Of a stretch of 64,000 bases of DNA, positions 9,358 through 18,263 are shown piece by piece (the first letter of the stretch is position 1; each line of letters begins with the position of its first letter). This DNA comes from Streptomyces sp. NBC_00224. GTDB lineage: Bacteria; Actinomycetota; Actinomycetes; Streptomycetales; Streptomycetaceae. The notes under the pieces were generated by a model, which ran no database searches, was not told the DNA's origin, and was given only the letters and a program-made list of their open reading frames with translations. The stretch covers positions 8,321,001 through 8,385,000 of the forward strand of contig NZ_CP108106.1 of the NCBI RefSeq assembly GCF_041435195.1, in the 5' to 3' direction. The position numbers and the translations under genes were made by a program.

Positions 9358-9906
9358 ATGAATAACGAACCTCTCTCCATCCCCAAACGCGTCCGCTTCG
9401 TCGAGCTCAGTGCAAAGGCGCTGCGGGCGCTTGCCGACGGAGACCTCGCCGCCGGGAGCGCCGAGGCTGGAGTCGCCCTTGACGAACACTTCGTCGGCGA
9501 CCGGGCCCGCGGGATCTTCGGCTATCGCGCTGACCAGCTCGTCAAGGACCCGTCTGTCGCGCCCTGGATGGCACGCGCCGCGGTGTCCGAGCCGGACGGG
9601 GCCGTCGTCGGCGACGCCGGGTTCCACGGGCCGCCGGACGAGGCCGGCATGGTCGAGGTCGGCTACACCGTCGTGCCCGGGTATCGCCGCCAGGGCTACG
9701 CCCGCGCCATGCTGAGGGCGCTGCTCGTCAGGGCCGCGGCCGAACCCGGTGTCAGGACCGTGCGAGCCACCATCAGATCCGACAACAACGCCTCCCTGGC
9801 CACGATCGCGGGCTTCGGTTTCACGCGAGTCGGCGAGCAGGGGAACGAGCGCGACGGGTTCGAGATCGTATTCGAGGTCCCGGCAGACGCGATTCAGGCC
9901 GAGTAG
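9358..9906 (+). CDS. GNAT N-acetyltransferase (RimJ/RimL-like)
   Basis: 182 residues from ATG 9358. The acetyl-CoA binding motif A is clear: VEVGYTVVPGYRRQGYA, with the RxxGxA loop. It is followed by a motif-B segment (IRSDNNASLATIAGFGFTRVG) typical of RimJ/RimL-type enzymes that acetylate protein N-termini or small amines. The open frame continues to 9181, but that extension runs through the terminator hairpin of the preceding gene and has no family resemblance. The ribosome binding site is weak. Substrate unknown. Confidence 0.8.
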   Translation: MNNEPLSIPKRVRFVELSAKALRALADGDLAAGSAEAGVALDEHFVGDRARGIFGYRADQLVKDPSVAPWMARAAVSEPDGAVVGDAGFHGPPDEAGMVEVGYTVVPGYRRQGYARAMLRALLVRAAAEPGVRTVRATIRSDNNASLATIAGFGFTRVGEQGNERDGFEIVFEVPADAIQAE

Positions 9907-10104
9907 CTCTACGGCCTCGGCGGACATGGCGGTGGCCCCGGTCGGGCCGTGACAGCTCGGGCGGGAGTTCGTCGCTGGTGGGGGAGAGTTCCAGCCGGAA
10001 AGGGCGAATCGCGTGATGCGCGGGCGACGCGCGTTCCATGCTGCCGAACACCCTCTTCGGATCTCGGATCACGGACTCGGACCTCGGAAGATTGGAATCC
10101 GCCG

Positions 10105-12303
10105 ATGCGCCCCCACCCCCGTGCCCTGTCCACCCTCACCCTTGCCCTCGCCGTGGCCACCGCCTGTGTCCAGCCCACGGCTGCCGCCCCGCCCCGGCAC
10201 ACGGCATTATCCGGCCACGGCCAGGGCGACGACTACGACGACGTACTCGATCTCAGGGGCACCCCAGCGGCGGCGCTTCCCGGAGGCGAGACGGACACCA
10301 ACCCGGTCAACGTCTTCGCGGACCAAGGGGCTTGGCATGCCTACGCCCTGCCGGCGGCGGACGCCCCGCGCGGATACGGCGGATTCACCGGCCCTCTCTA
10401 CATCGCGCAGGAGTACCCCTGGTGGCTGAGCACCTCGTTCAGCCGCATCCGGCTGAGCGAGGACGGCCGCACGCTGGATCTCGCCGGCGGCGGCACGCCG
10501 CGCTTCACCTCGCGCCCCGGGGCCCTGGTCCAGGCGTATGACCTCGGCGGCGGTCTCCGGCTCACCCTTGAGCTCCGGTACGCCACGCACCGCACCGCCC
10601 TGGTACGCGCAGCGGTACGCAACACCGGCCCAGCCCCGCGCACCCTCGGCGCCGACTGGACCGGGAGCCTGCTGCGGCCCGCCCAGGCGCCCATGAGGCA
10701 GGCGCCCTCGCTGGCCGTCGCGCCCGGGGGTGTCGCCGTCGACTTCGCCAAGGTGCGCGCGGCGGACGACTTCCTCACCGACGGCACCGAACGGTTCGAG
10801 GTCCGCCACAAGGACCCGGTGCGCACGACCCTCACGGGAGAGGGGGACTCCTACCGTACGGAACTGGCCGCGTCCTTCACCCTCGGGCCCGGCGCGGAAC
10901 GCTCCCTGGACTGGACCGAGAGCTACACGTTCACGCAGCCCGAGCGCACCGCGGAAGCGGGTGAGGTCCAGCGGGTGCTCGCCGATCCGGCGCGGACGGT
11001 CCGTACCGTCGACGCCCGTTGGCGACGGTACGTCGAGGGCGCCACCGCCGGGGTGGCGCCCGGTCGGCGGCTCGCCGTCAAGGCGGTCGAGACGCTGGTG
11101 ACCAACTGGCGCAGCCCCGCCGGACGCCTCCTGCACGACGGGATCACGCCGTCTCTCTCGTACAAGTGGTTCGCGGGCGGTCTCTGGGCCTGGGACACCT
11201 GGAAGCAGGCGGTCGGCACGGCACGCTTCGACACGAGACTCGCCGAGGCGCAGATCCGCTCGGTGCTCGACCATCAGATACGTCCCGACTCCGCGACCCG
11301 GCCGCAGGACGCCGGGATGATCCCGGACGTCGTGTTCTACAACGACCCGCAGCGGGGCGGGACCAACTGGAACGAGCGGAACAGCAAGCCGCCGCTCGGC
11401 GCGTGGTCGGTGTGGCAGGTCTACCGGCGGAGCGGGGACAAGGCCTTCCTGCGGGAGGTGTACCCGAAGCTGGTGGCGTACGAGCGGTGGTGGTACCGCG
11501 ACCGCGACCACGACCACAACGGGCTCGCGGAGTACGGCGCGACCGTGGATGTGGCCAATGGCACGGCCGGGCAGCAGCGGCTGGCCGCCGCCTGGGAGAG
11601 CGGTATGGACAACGCGCCCCGGTTCGACGCCGCGTCGGGTACCTCCGTCGTGCCCAACCAGGACGGCTACGGGCGGGTGACCGGCTACTCGCTGACCCAG
11701 GAGTCCGTGGACCTCAACTCCTATCTCGCCGGCGACCAGGAGCATCTGGGTCGGATCGCCGCGGAGTTGGGCAAGCGCGCGGACGCCGAAGGCTGGCGTG
11801 CCAAGGCGGCCGCCACCGCCAGCGCCGTACGGGAGAGGATGTACGACCCGGCGGCCGACTGGTTCCACGACACCGCGCTCGGCACGGGCACCCGGCTGGT
11901 GGACCGGGGGAGGGGCATCGAGGGCGCGATCCCGCTGTGGACCGGCGTCGCGACTCGGTCGCAGGCCGCCGCCGTACGCGAACGGCTTCTGGATCCAGCG
12001 GAGTTCGGCACCGCGATGCCCCTGCCGACGGTCTCCAAGAGCTCACCGTACTTCGCCTCGCGGCAGTACTGGCGCGGCCCCGTCTGGCTCGACCAGGCGT
12101 ACTTCGCCATCGCCGGGATGCGCCGGTACGGGTTCGACCGCGATGCTGACGCGCTGACCGCGAGGCTGATCGACAGCGCGGCGGGCCTGACCGGGAACGC
12201 GCCGATCATGGAGAACTACGACCCGTTGACCGGAGACCCGCTCAACTCACCCAACTTCAGCTGGTCTGCGGCGCTGCTGCTGCCGCTGGTCACGGAGCGA
12301 TAG
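10105..12303 (+). CDS. Secreted GH63-like (YgjK/MGH1-type) glycoside hydrolase
   Basis: 732 residues from ATG 10105, with a signal peptide (MRPHPRALSTLTLALAVATA, cysteine soon after). It may be a lipoprotein, but the lipobox is poor. An N-terminal beta-sandwich precedes an (alpha/alpha)6 barrel with GH63/YgjK-like signatures: WAWDTWKQAVG, DVVFYND, ESGMDNAPRFD (its Asp is the expected general acid), VDLNSYLAGDQE, QYWRGPVWLDQAYF and MENYDPLTG. It probably cleaves alpha-glucosidic or related alpha-linked oligosaccharides outside the cell; substrate not determinable. Codon 35 is TTA (10207-10209), suggesting bldA-dependent translation. The longer frame from 9949 lacks family support. Confidence 0.83.
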   Translation: MRPHPRALSTLTLALAVATACVQPTAAAPPRHTALSGHGQGDDYDDVLDLRGTPAAALPGGETDTNPVNVFADQGAWHAYALPAADAPRGYGGFTGPLYIAQEYPWWLSTSFSRIRLSEDGRTLDLAGGGTPRFTSRPGALVQAYDLGGGLRLTLELRYATHRTALVRAAVRNTGPAPRTLGADWTGSLLRPAQAPMRQAPSLAVAPGGVAVDFAKVRAADDFLTDGTERFEVRHKDPVRTTLTGEGDSYRTELAASFTLGPGAERSLDWTESYTFTQPERTAEAGEVQRVLADPARTVRTVDARWRRYVEGATAGVAPGRRLAVKAVETLVTNWRSPAGRLLHDGITPSLSYKWFAGGLWAWDTWKQAVGTARFDTRLAEAQIRSVLDHQIRPDSATRPQDAGMIPDVVFYNDPQRGGTNWNERNSKPPLGAWSVWQVYRRSGDKAFLREVYPKLVAYERWWYRDRDHDHNGLAEYGATVDVANGTAGQQRLAAAWESGMDNAPRFDAASGTSVVPNQDGYGRVTGYSLTQESVDLNSYLAGDQEHLGRIAAELGKRADAEGWRAKAAATASAVRERMYDPAADWFHDTALGTGTRLVDRGRGIEGAIPLWTGVATRSQAAAVRERLLDPAEFGTAMPLPTVSKSSPYFASRQYWRGPVWLDQAYFAIAGMRRYGFDRDADALTARLIDSAAGLTGNAPIMENYDPLTGDPLNSPNFSWSAALLLPLVTER

Positions 12304-12416
12304 CAGGGGCAGCACTCGATCCACAACTCTTGACAACCGTTCATGCACCTGACGCAGTGGGGGCACTGCACCACTCCACGAACGGCACCACACACTCCGA
12401 ACGGAGCGATCAGCGC

Positions 12417-13700
12417 ATGATCAAGCCTGAGAGCGCGGGATACGACTACGACGTCGTCATCAGCGGAGCCAGTCTCGCCGGCAGTGCCGCGGCGATCCTG
12501 CTCGCTCGACGCGGAGTCCGCGTCGCACTGCTGGAACGCCGCTCGGACCCCGACGCGTACAAGGTGCTCTGCACCCACTCCCTCACGGCCAACGCCTACC
12601 CGGTGCTGGACGAACTCGGCCTCATCCCCGCTCTTGAGAAGGCGGGAGCCGTCCGCAACCACGCCCGCTGGTACACCCGCTGGGGATGGATCGAGCCGAG
12701 GGCCGCGCCGGCGGGTCCCGAGCTGCCGTACGCGTACAACATTCGGCGCAGCACCCTCGATCCGTTGATCAGGTCCCATGCGGCGGAGACCCCTGGCGTC
12801 GATCTGCTCCTCGGTCATCACGTGACCGGGCTGGTCCGGGAAGCCGGGCGAACCGTGGGGGTGCGCGCGTCCACTCCACAGGGCGAGCGTGAGATCCGGG
12901 CCCGCCTGGTGGTCGGCGCCGATGGCAAGGACTCGGCGGTGGCGAAGTTCGCCGGGGTGCCCGCTCGGCAGTACGAGAACGCGCGGTTCGGCTATCTCGC
13001 GCACTTCCGCGATCTGCCGCTGCGCGACGGGATCAGTCACGCCTGGTTCCTCGAACCCGACATGGCGTACGCGTTTCCCAACGACGACGGGGTGACGGTC
13101 GTCGCGGTGCTCCCGGACAAGAAACGGCTGCCCGCGTTCCGGGAGGACCTGGAAGGCAGCTTCTCCGCATTCGTCCGCGCCCTGCCCGAGGCACCGCCCT
13201 TCGACTCCGCCGAGCGCATCACGAAGATCACCGGCACTGTCAACTACCCGCTGCACAGCCGCAAGCCGACCGCACCGGGCGTCGCGCTCATCGGCGACGC
13301 CGCCCTGACCGGCGATCCCCTGTGGGGAGTGGGATGCGGGTGGGCTCTGCAGTCCGCGCAATGGCTGGCGGAGGCGGTCGCCTCGGCCGCAACCGGTCGG
13401 GGCGACCTCGACAGGTCGCTCGTGGCGTACGAACGCAGACACCGGCGCCAGCTGCGCGGTCACCAGTACCTGGCCGTCGACTTCGCCAAGGCCCGTCCGT
13501 TCAATCCCCTGGAGCGGCTGATGTATTCGGCGGCAGCGCGCGATGAATCGGTGGCGCGGCACATGCATCTGTTTGCGTCCCGCCTCATCGGTCCGCTGCG
13601 CTTCCTGAACCCCGTGGCGCTGGCCAAGGCTTCAGCCGTCAACATCAAGCATCGCGGCGCGGCGGTGCCACCCGCGCCCCTGTCACAGACAGGGTCGTGA
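12417..13700 (+). CDS. FAD-dependent oxidoreductase (geranylgeranyl-reductase/monooxygenase type)
   Basis: 427 residues from ATG 12417 behind ACGGAG. An N-terminal Rossmann motif (VVISGASLAGSAAAILLA, then ALLERR) binds the FAD ADP moiety. ARLVVGADGKDS and GDAALTGDPLWGVGCGWAL are the internal DG and GD motifs of the PHBH-type flavoprotein fold, shared by aromatic hydroxylases, halogenases and geranylgeranyl reductases. No halogenase WxWxIP motif is seen. The C-terminus after residue 380 is helical and basic. Substrate unknown. A TTGACA hexamer at 12330-12335 may belong to its promoter. It stands alone, with a hairpin downstream. Confidence 0.78.
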   Translation: MIKPESAGYDYDVVISGASLAGSAAAILLARRGVRVALLERRSDPDAYKVLCTHSLTANAYPVLDELGLIPALEKAGAVRNHARWYTRWGWIEPRAAPAGPELPYAYNIRRSTLDPLIRSHAAETPGVDLLLGHHVTGLVREAGRTVGVRASTPQGEREIRARLVVGADGKDSAVAKFAGVPARQYENARFGYLAHFRDLPLRDGISHAWFLEPDMAYAFPNDDGVTVVAVLPDKKRLPAFREDLEGSFSAFVRALPEAPPFDSAERITKITGTVNYPLHSRKPTAPGVALIGDAALTGDPLWGVGCGWALQSAQWLAEAVASAATGRGDLDRSLVAYERRHRRQLRGHQYLAVDFAKARPFNPLERLMYSAAARDESVARHMHLFASRLIGPLRFLNPVALAKASAVNIKHRGAAVPPAPLSQTGS

Positions 13701-13792
13701 CCACGGGAGACCAGGCTTCCTGGAGGCCCATCAAGCCAATTTCCGTACCACAGAGCGTCATTCGTCTCCATGGCACCACAGGGTCCGAGCTG

Positions 13793-13822
13793 CCCGGACG
13801 GCGCGGAGGGCCTCCGTCCGGG
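13793..13822 (+). terminator. Hairpin, probable terminator after the FAD oxidoreductase
   Basis: CCCGGACGG at 13793-13801 pairs perfectly with 13814-13822 across a 12-base loop. It lies about 90 bases after the oxidoreductase stop, in a gene-free stretch. There is no T-run. Confidence 0.5.
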
Positions 13823-13941
13823 GCGATCGATTTGAGCCGGGCCGGTCTCAAGCGGTGTGCCAGGGTGGGCCACGCCGCGGCCGGCACAGCGGGACCACAC
13901 ACCCCGGGGCACGTCCGGGGCCACGGGGGAGGAGACCACGC

Positions 13942-14400
13942 ATGGCGTGGGGCGAGTGGGAACAGCTGAAGCAGGACGCCGCCCAGCGGCACGGGTCGCA
14001 GACGCGGCTCAACCATTACCCGTCCGATGACGGGCCCGCTCCGGCGACGAGCAGCGTCACCGGGGGCCTGCAATCCACGCAGCAGGTGTGGAACAAGGCG
14101 GGTGAGGGCGTCGGAGGGCTGAAGGAAGGGGTGGGCAAGGCCCTCACCCAGCTGGCCGACGGGCAGCAGGGCGCCGACGCCGCGGGGTGCCTGACCGCGG
14201 GGGCCCAGAAGGACGTGTACGACTCCTGGTCCCGGTACCTCAGGAGCGTCGACGAGCGCTGCGGCAGTGTCAAGGAGGCGCTGGAGAGAGCCGGGCACGA
14301 CCTCCTCCTGACCGACGACGCCGTCAGGGACGCGTTCGGTGCCATCGACAGCCGGTACGCCGACACGCCCGCTGTCGGTGGCCAGGGCCCGGGGCGGTGA
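13942..14400 (+). CDS. WXG-like small alpha-helical protein, partner of DUF1023 hydrolase
   Basis: 152 residues from ATG 13942, behind a strong GGGGGAGGAG. It begins MAWGEWEQLKQDAA and is predicted mostly helical (WNKAGEGVGGLKEGVGKALTQLADGQQ; DVYDSWSRYLRSVDERC), with a WxxG-type turn. This is the look of ESX/WXG100-superfamily or related type VII-associated proteins that precede large DUF1023 hydrolases in Streptomyces. The next gene starts 10 bases on, so the two form an operon. A secretion or chaperone role for the partner is inferred from context only. The longer frame from 13855 is basic junk ahead of the ribosome binding site. Confidence 0.68.
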   Translation: MAWGEWEQLKQDAAQRHGSQTRLNHYPSDDGPAPATSSVTGGLQSTQQVWNKAGEGVGGLKEGVGKALTQLADGQQGADAAGCLTAGAQKDVYDSWSRYLRSVDERCGSVKEALERAGHDLLLTDDAVRDAFGAIDSRYADTPAVGGQGPGR

Positions 14401-14409
14401 CGGGCTGCC

Positions 14410-16239
14410 GTGGATCTCGCGACGCTCAAGGCGCTGAAGCCGTCCGAATTCGCGCAGGCGGCTGACGGCTACCGCGCGAGCAGCAACATGGCCGCCGCGG
14501 CCAAGGACCACATCGACAACGTCGTCGCAGCCGGCATACGCGGTTCCCTCAGCGGGGTGGCCCGGGATGCCGCGCTCGCGGAGCTGAAGCAGCTGTCGGC
14601 CAACTTCCACTACACGCAGATCGAGTGCGGGCTGGTGAGCGCCGCGCTCAACGGGTTCGTCCACGACATGGACGCGGCCCGCGGCAAGCTCCTGTCCGCG
14701 CTCGGCGACGCGGAGACGTTCAGATTCACGGTCGGCGCCGACGGCAGCGTCACCTACCCGGCCGGACAGGCGCGCAACAGCGTCGAGTTGCCGCCCCCCG
14801 GCGGCACGGTCGCCGCGGGCGCGGCGCCCCAGGCCTCCGGTGCCCAGTCCGCCGTCGCCCGCATGGGCCCCGACCCCAACCCCCACCGGGCCGAGGCGAT
14901 CGCCCTCGCGGACCGTATCGCCGCCGCGCTCAAGGAGGCGACGGAAGCGGACGCCAAGTGGGAGCCGAGGATACGGGCGCTGAAGGCCGACGACGACCTC
15001 ACCGTCTCCACGCACGACCTCGCCGACGCCCAGTCGGACATGGGAGGCGTACGGGAGGCCGGCCGGCGCTACCTGGACTCCATCGGCGGGCCGCCGAAGG
15101 ACGCCACCCCCGTGCAGAACGCCGACTGGTGGAAGAGGCTCACCCCCCAGGAACAGGAGGCGTACCTCTCCCTCAGACCCGACTTCGTGGGCAAGCTCGA
15201 CGGTCTGCCCGCCGAGGTCAGGGACGAGGCCAACCGGACGGTGTTCGACGAGAAGCGGGCCGAGTACCGGATCAGGCTGGACGCGATCCCGAGACCGCCC
15301 GCCAACGAGTGGACCTTTGTGATGACCCGCGCCGGGGCCGCCAAGATCCATACTGACGAATGGTCGAACTGGGACCGGAAGTACGGCGACGACTACCGCC
15401 ACCTCACCGCCTCCCTCAAGGGCATGGAATCCATCCAGAACCGCTTCGACATCACCGGCACCGGAGGGCTGCCCGAGGCGTACCTGCTCGGCTTCAGCCC
15501 CGACGGGCGCGGCCGCGCCATCGTCGCCACCGGAAACCCGGACACGGCGCAGCACCAGGCGGTGTACGTGCCGGGCACGGGCTCCGACCTCGCCAACATC
15601 GCGGGCAAGATCCACGAGATGAACGACCTTTGGCGCCAGACCCACCAGGCGTCCCCGGGCGCCTCGGTGTCGACCATCACCTGGCTGGGCTACGACGCTC
15701 CCCATGACCCCGTCAAGGACGCTCCCTTCGGGCACTACGCCTACGACGGCGCCCCGGCCTACCGCCGGTTCATGGACGGCCTCGACGCCTCCCACAACGG
15801 TCCCGGGGAACCGCACCGGACGGCCATAGGTCACTCGTACGGCAGCACCCTCATCGGGGCCGCGGCGCAGAAGGGCGATCTCAACGCCGACGACGTGATC
15901 TTCGCCGGAAGCCCGGGGGTCAAGGTCGGTTCGGCCGGGCAGATGGACGTACCGAAGGGGCATGTGTGGAACGAGGAAGCCGACGGTGACAAGGTGCCCG
16001 ACGTCGGCCGTTTTGGTCTCGGTGGCAGCCAGTGGAAAATCGGCGGCGGAACCTTCATCATCCCCAGCGACGACGTCTTCGGGGCGAACCAGATGAACAC
16101 CCGCGCCGAGAACATCGGCCCCGAGCATTTCAAGAGTTCGCAAGGGCACAGCCATTACTGGACCCCGGGCACGACCGCGCTGAAGAACCAGGCGCTGGTG
16201 GTGGTGGGCCAGTACGGAAACGTCACTGCTCCCCGGTAG
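14410..16239 (+). CDS. DUF1023-type alpha/beta hydrolase with WXG-like N-terminus
   Basis: 609 residues, GTG start at 14410. The N-terminal about 130 residues are helical (DLATLKALKPSEFAQAADGY; AARGKLLSALGDAE) and WXG-like. A middle helical linker contains the recurrent motif WWKRLTPQEQEAYL. The C-terminal half is an alpha/beta hydrolase of the DUF1023 family, with TITWLGYDAPHD and the nucleophile elbow AIGHSYGS (Ser476). A late Asp and a His (HSHYWTP) may complete the triad. No signal peptide is present; export, if any, would be type VII-like. Such proteins are abundant in Streptomyces and remain uncharacterised; a lipase or effector role is speculation. Confidence 0.77.
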   Translation: MDLATLKALKPSEFAQAADGYRASSNMAAAAKDHIDNVVAAGIRGSLSGVARDAALAELKQLSANFHYTQIECGLVSAALNGFVHDMDAARGKLLSALGDAETFRFTVGADGSVTYPAGQARNSVELPPPGGTVAAGAAPQASGAQSAVARMGPDPNPHRAEAIALADRIAAALKEATEADAKWEPRIRALKADDDLTVSTHDLADAQSDMGGVREAGRRYLDSIGGPPKDATPVQNADWWKRLTPQEQEAYLSLRPDFVGKLDGLPAEVRDEANRTVFDEKRAEYRIRLDAIPRPPANEWTFVMTRAGAAKIHTDEWSNWDRKYGDDYRHLTASLKGMESIQNRFDITGTGGLPEAYLLGFSPDGRGRAIVATGNPDTAQHQAVYVPGTGSDLANIAGKIHEMNDLWRQTHQASPGASVSTITWLGYDAPHDPVKDAPFGHYAYDGAPAYRRFMDGLDASHNGPGEPHRTAIGHSYGSTLIGAAAQKGDLNADDVIFAGSPGVKVGSAGQMDVPKGHVWNEEADGDKVPDVGRFGLGGSQWKIGGGTFIIPSDDVFGANQMNTRAENIGPEHFKSSQGHSHYWTPGTTALKNQALVVVGQYGNVTAPR

Positions 16240-16274
16240 CGCGGCGCCCGCACCGCACCCAGCCTCCAGTTGAA

Positions 16275-16310
16275 GCACCCTCCCCGGCGGATGGAGATCC
16301 TTGAGGGTGC
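16275..16310 (+). terminator. Weak hairpin after the DUF1023 gene
   Basis: GCACCCTC at 16275-16282 is complementary to GAGGGTGC at 16303-16310, with a 20-base loop. It starts 35 bases downstream of the stop codon. Termination is possible but the loop is long. Confidence 0.35.
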
Positions 16311-16437
16311 CGGTGCGCGCTGGATCCGACCCCGGCTCAGGCAGGCTCTTCCCGGGATTGCCGGATCCTCGTGTCCTCGGTCCTCTACCGTACGGATACG
16401 CCGCCCTGCCCATAGCGGCCGCCTGAGGAGGAATCCG

Positions 16438-16974
16438 TTGTTGTCGCCTTATGGTCCCCAGCACGCTCCCGCCGGCGATGTGGGCGCGGCTCTGATGATC
16501 ATCGACTCCAGGCTCAAGCAGATCTATAGCGGCAAGACCGGGACCGACGCCGAACAAGAGGCGCTGATCGACCAGTTCATCGCGTCACTGGGCTCGCAGG
16601 GAGCCGATGACTTACTGGACGGCGCCTGCACGCTCATCTACATGTTCATGACGTGGCTGCGGAAGGCCCACGAGGAGCACGGCAAGGACGTCATCGAGTA
16701 CGTGGTGCCCAACCTGGTGGCCGCGATGCGGATGATGCCCAAGAGTGTCCGCCCCGAAGCCATCCCCACCATGGCCGGCCTGGTCATCGCCGCGGGCACC
16801 GGCCTGAGCCCCAGCCTGTGGCGCAATCAGTATGGAGACTGGACTGAGCAGGAGATGACTGCTCTGGAAGTCACCGCTTTTCTGCTCGCGGAGCACATCA
16901 ACCGCATCACCGAGGACCGTGACTTCGCCACCCGCCTGATCACCGAAGCGCTCTCCCGCTCCGACGGAGAATGA
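16438..16974 (+). CDS. Helical protein of unknown function, TTG start
   Basis: No family recognised. The start chosen is TTG 16438 (a second TTG follows at 16441), because a perfect AGGAGG lies at 16426-16431, 6 bases upstream. This gives about 178 residues. The open frame extends upstream without a ribosome binding site, and the first ATG inside is at 16495. The protein is predicted soluble and alpha-helical, acidic (pattern IDSRLKQIYSG, DAEQEALIDQFI, HGKDVIEYVVPNLVAAM), with no membrane segment or catalytic motif. Codon 59 is TTA (16612-16614), a possible bldA control point. The next gene is convergent. Confidence 0.65.
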   Translation: MLSPYGPQHAPAGDVGAALMIIDSRLKQIYSGKTGTDAEQEALIDQFIASLGSQGADDLLDGACTLIYMFMTWLRKAHEEHGKDVIEYVVPNLVAAMRMMPKSVRPEAIPTMAGLVIAAGTGLSPSLWRNQYGDWTEQEMTALEVTAFLLAEHINRITEDRDFATRLITEALSRSDGE

Positions 16975-17008
16975 CGTGTCCTACCGGGTCCACCTGGCCG
17001 AGCCGCGG

Positions 17009-17512
17009 TCAGCCGGAGCCCGTGTACACGAAGAGCTGCGGGGACCAGGACGTGCAGTTACGCCCCTGGCCCTCGTCGATCGACTGGGCGCACGCACGGA
17101 CCTTGAAGTTCCAGCTGCCGATTTCGGGGTTGTTCCAGGTCACGACGCGGTTCTCTCCCATGCGCCCTTGCCAGGTGCCCCATTCGCGCCCTGTCGGATG
17201 GGTGTACGACACCTCGTAGTAGGCCCACCGGGGGCTGGAATTGCCGCCGTAGTACAGCTTGAGGGTGCGGGAGCAGCCGTCGTACCGGCCGCCGATGTAG
17301 GGGGAGTACGTGTACTTGTACTTCGTAGGGGTGCCGCCGACGCTGGTATCACGGGCGGCCGGCGGATAACCGTCACGGACGCCGCACTGTCGCCCCGGAG
17401 CCGCGGCCGATGTCTGCGCCGTGGCTGCGCCGGGCGCCGCAGCCAGGCCGGCGGCGATCATCACTGCCGTGCAGAAGACGGCCGACGTGCGCCGCCGGTT
17501 GTGGACGATCAT
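17009..17512 (-). CDS. Small secreted Cys-containing protein of unknown function
   Basis: 167 residues from ATG 17512 (GGGAG 6 bases upstream), with a clear signal peptide cleaved near ATAQTSAAA (about 32-40). The mature part is beta-rich, with many Tyr/Trp and Gly residues (TKYKYTYSPYIGG, RWAYYEVSYTHPTG, GSWNFKVRAC) and four cysteines, suggesting a small disulfide-bonded extracellular domain. No family recognised. It is transcribed divergently from another small secreted protein of similar size at 17780-18196, and the pair may share regulation. Confidence 0.7.
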   Translation of the reverse strand: MIVHNRRRTSAVFCTAVMIAAGLAAAPGAATAQTSAAAPGRQCGVRDGYPPAARDTSVGGTPTKYKYTYSPYIGGRYDGCSRTLKLYYGGNSSPRWAYYEVSYTHPTGREWGTWQGRMGENRVVTWNNPEIGSWNFKVRACAQSIDEGQGRNCTSWSPQLFVYTGSG

Positions 17513-17779
17513 GGTCGCTCCCTTCGCCACGGGAAGGTCTCGCGCGTGACGACGGTGTGACGGACACTCCGTGCCACGCCGACCTCTCCGGTACCACGGA
17601 GGCCAGGGCGGTTGCGGTGGTCCCTCAATATCAAGAATACCGAGAAGAGCTGGACGTCACGACCCGGTGCTGCGCACGGAAAGGCGACGACTCGACGGCT
17701 GCCGGCCGAGACCTGCCGTGCCAGACTCACCCACTACAGCTCCAATGCCCACCCCACTGACGACTTCACGGAGGATTCA

Positions 17780-18196
17780 ATGGCCCTGGCCGCGAAAAAG
17801 TGTGTCTCCATGGGACTGGCAGCCGCAGCCCTGACCCTGCTGCCCGCAGGCCACGCGAACGCGGCCTCCGCCCCACCGAGCAAGTACGCGGTCTCCTACG
17901 GGCAGACCTACAGCAAGGGGACTCTGACCTGGTACAACAGGTCCGTCCAGCTCACCGGGGAGCAGAAGTCGGTCAGCGCGTCGAGCTGCCGCAAGACCTA
18001 CATCGCGGCGTACCGTTCCGACGGCGGCCCCAAGTACACCCGGCTGAGCGAACGCACCACCAAGCCGGTGTGCGGCAAGTCGATCGACATCTCCGTAAAC
18101 GTTCCCGCGGACACGGTCGGCGGGGCCGACTACGTGTACATCTGCCTCGAAGACACCCGCAATTCCTTGAAGTGCGAGACCTTCGACCGGCCGTAA
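17780..18196 (+). CDS. Small secreted protein of unknown function
   Basis: 138 residues from ATG 17780 behind GGAGG, with a signal peptide ending near ANAASA (about 35). The mature part of about 100 residues is predicted beta-sandwich-like (KGTLTWYNRSVQLTGE; ADYVYICLEDTRNSLKC) and has four cysteines (SSCRKT, VCGK, YICLED, LKCET), probably two disulfides. It is spaced 267 bases from, and divergent to, the other small secreted gene at 17009-17512. No family recognised. Confidence 0.68.
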   Translation: MALAAKKCVSMGLAAAALTLLPAGHANAASAPPSKYAVSYGQTYSKGTLTWYNRSVQLTGEQKSVSASSCRKTYIAAYRSDGGPKYTRLSERTTKPVCGKSIDISVNVPADTVGGADYVYICLEDTRNSLKCETFDRP

Positions 18197-18263
18197 CCGG
18201 ACGTCCGGAGCCGAAGGTGATCTCCAGCGCGAGCCGGCCGGTCTCCGGCGTTCGTGGCGTGGG

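Noticed and set aside
10207..11868. Minus-strand open frame across the GH63-like gene
   Set aside because: Low-complexity translation in a high-GC shadow frame; the plus strand shows clear catalytic motifs.
13645..16557. 970-codon minus-strand open frame opposite the DUF1023 region
   Set aside because: Shadow frame: no recognisable domain, while the opposite strand has a hydrolase and strong ribosome binding sites.
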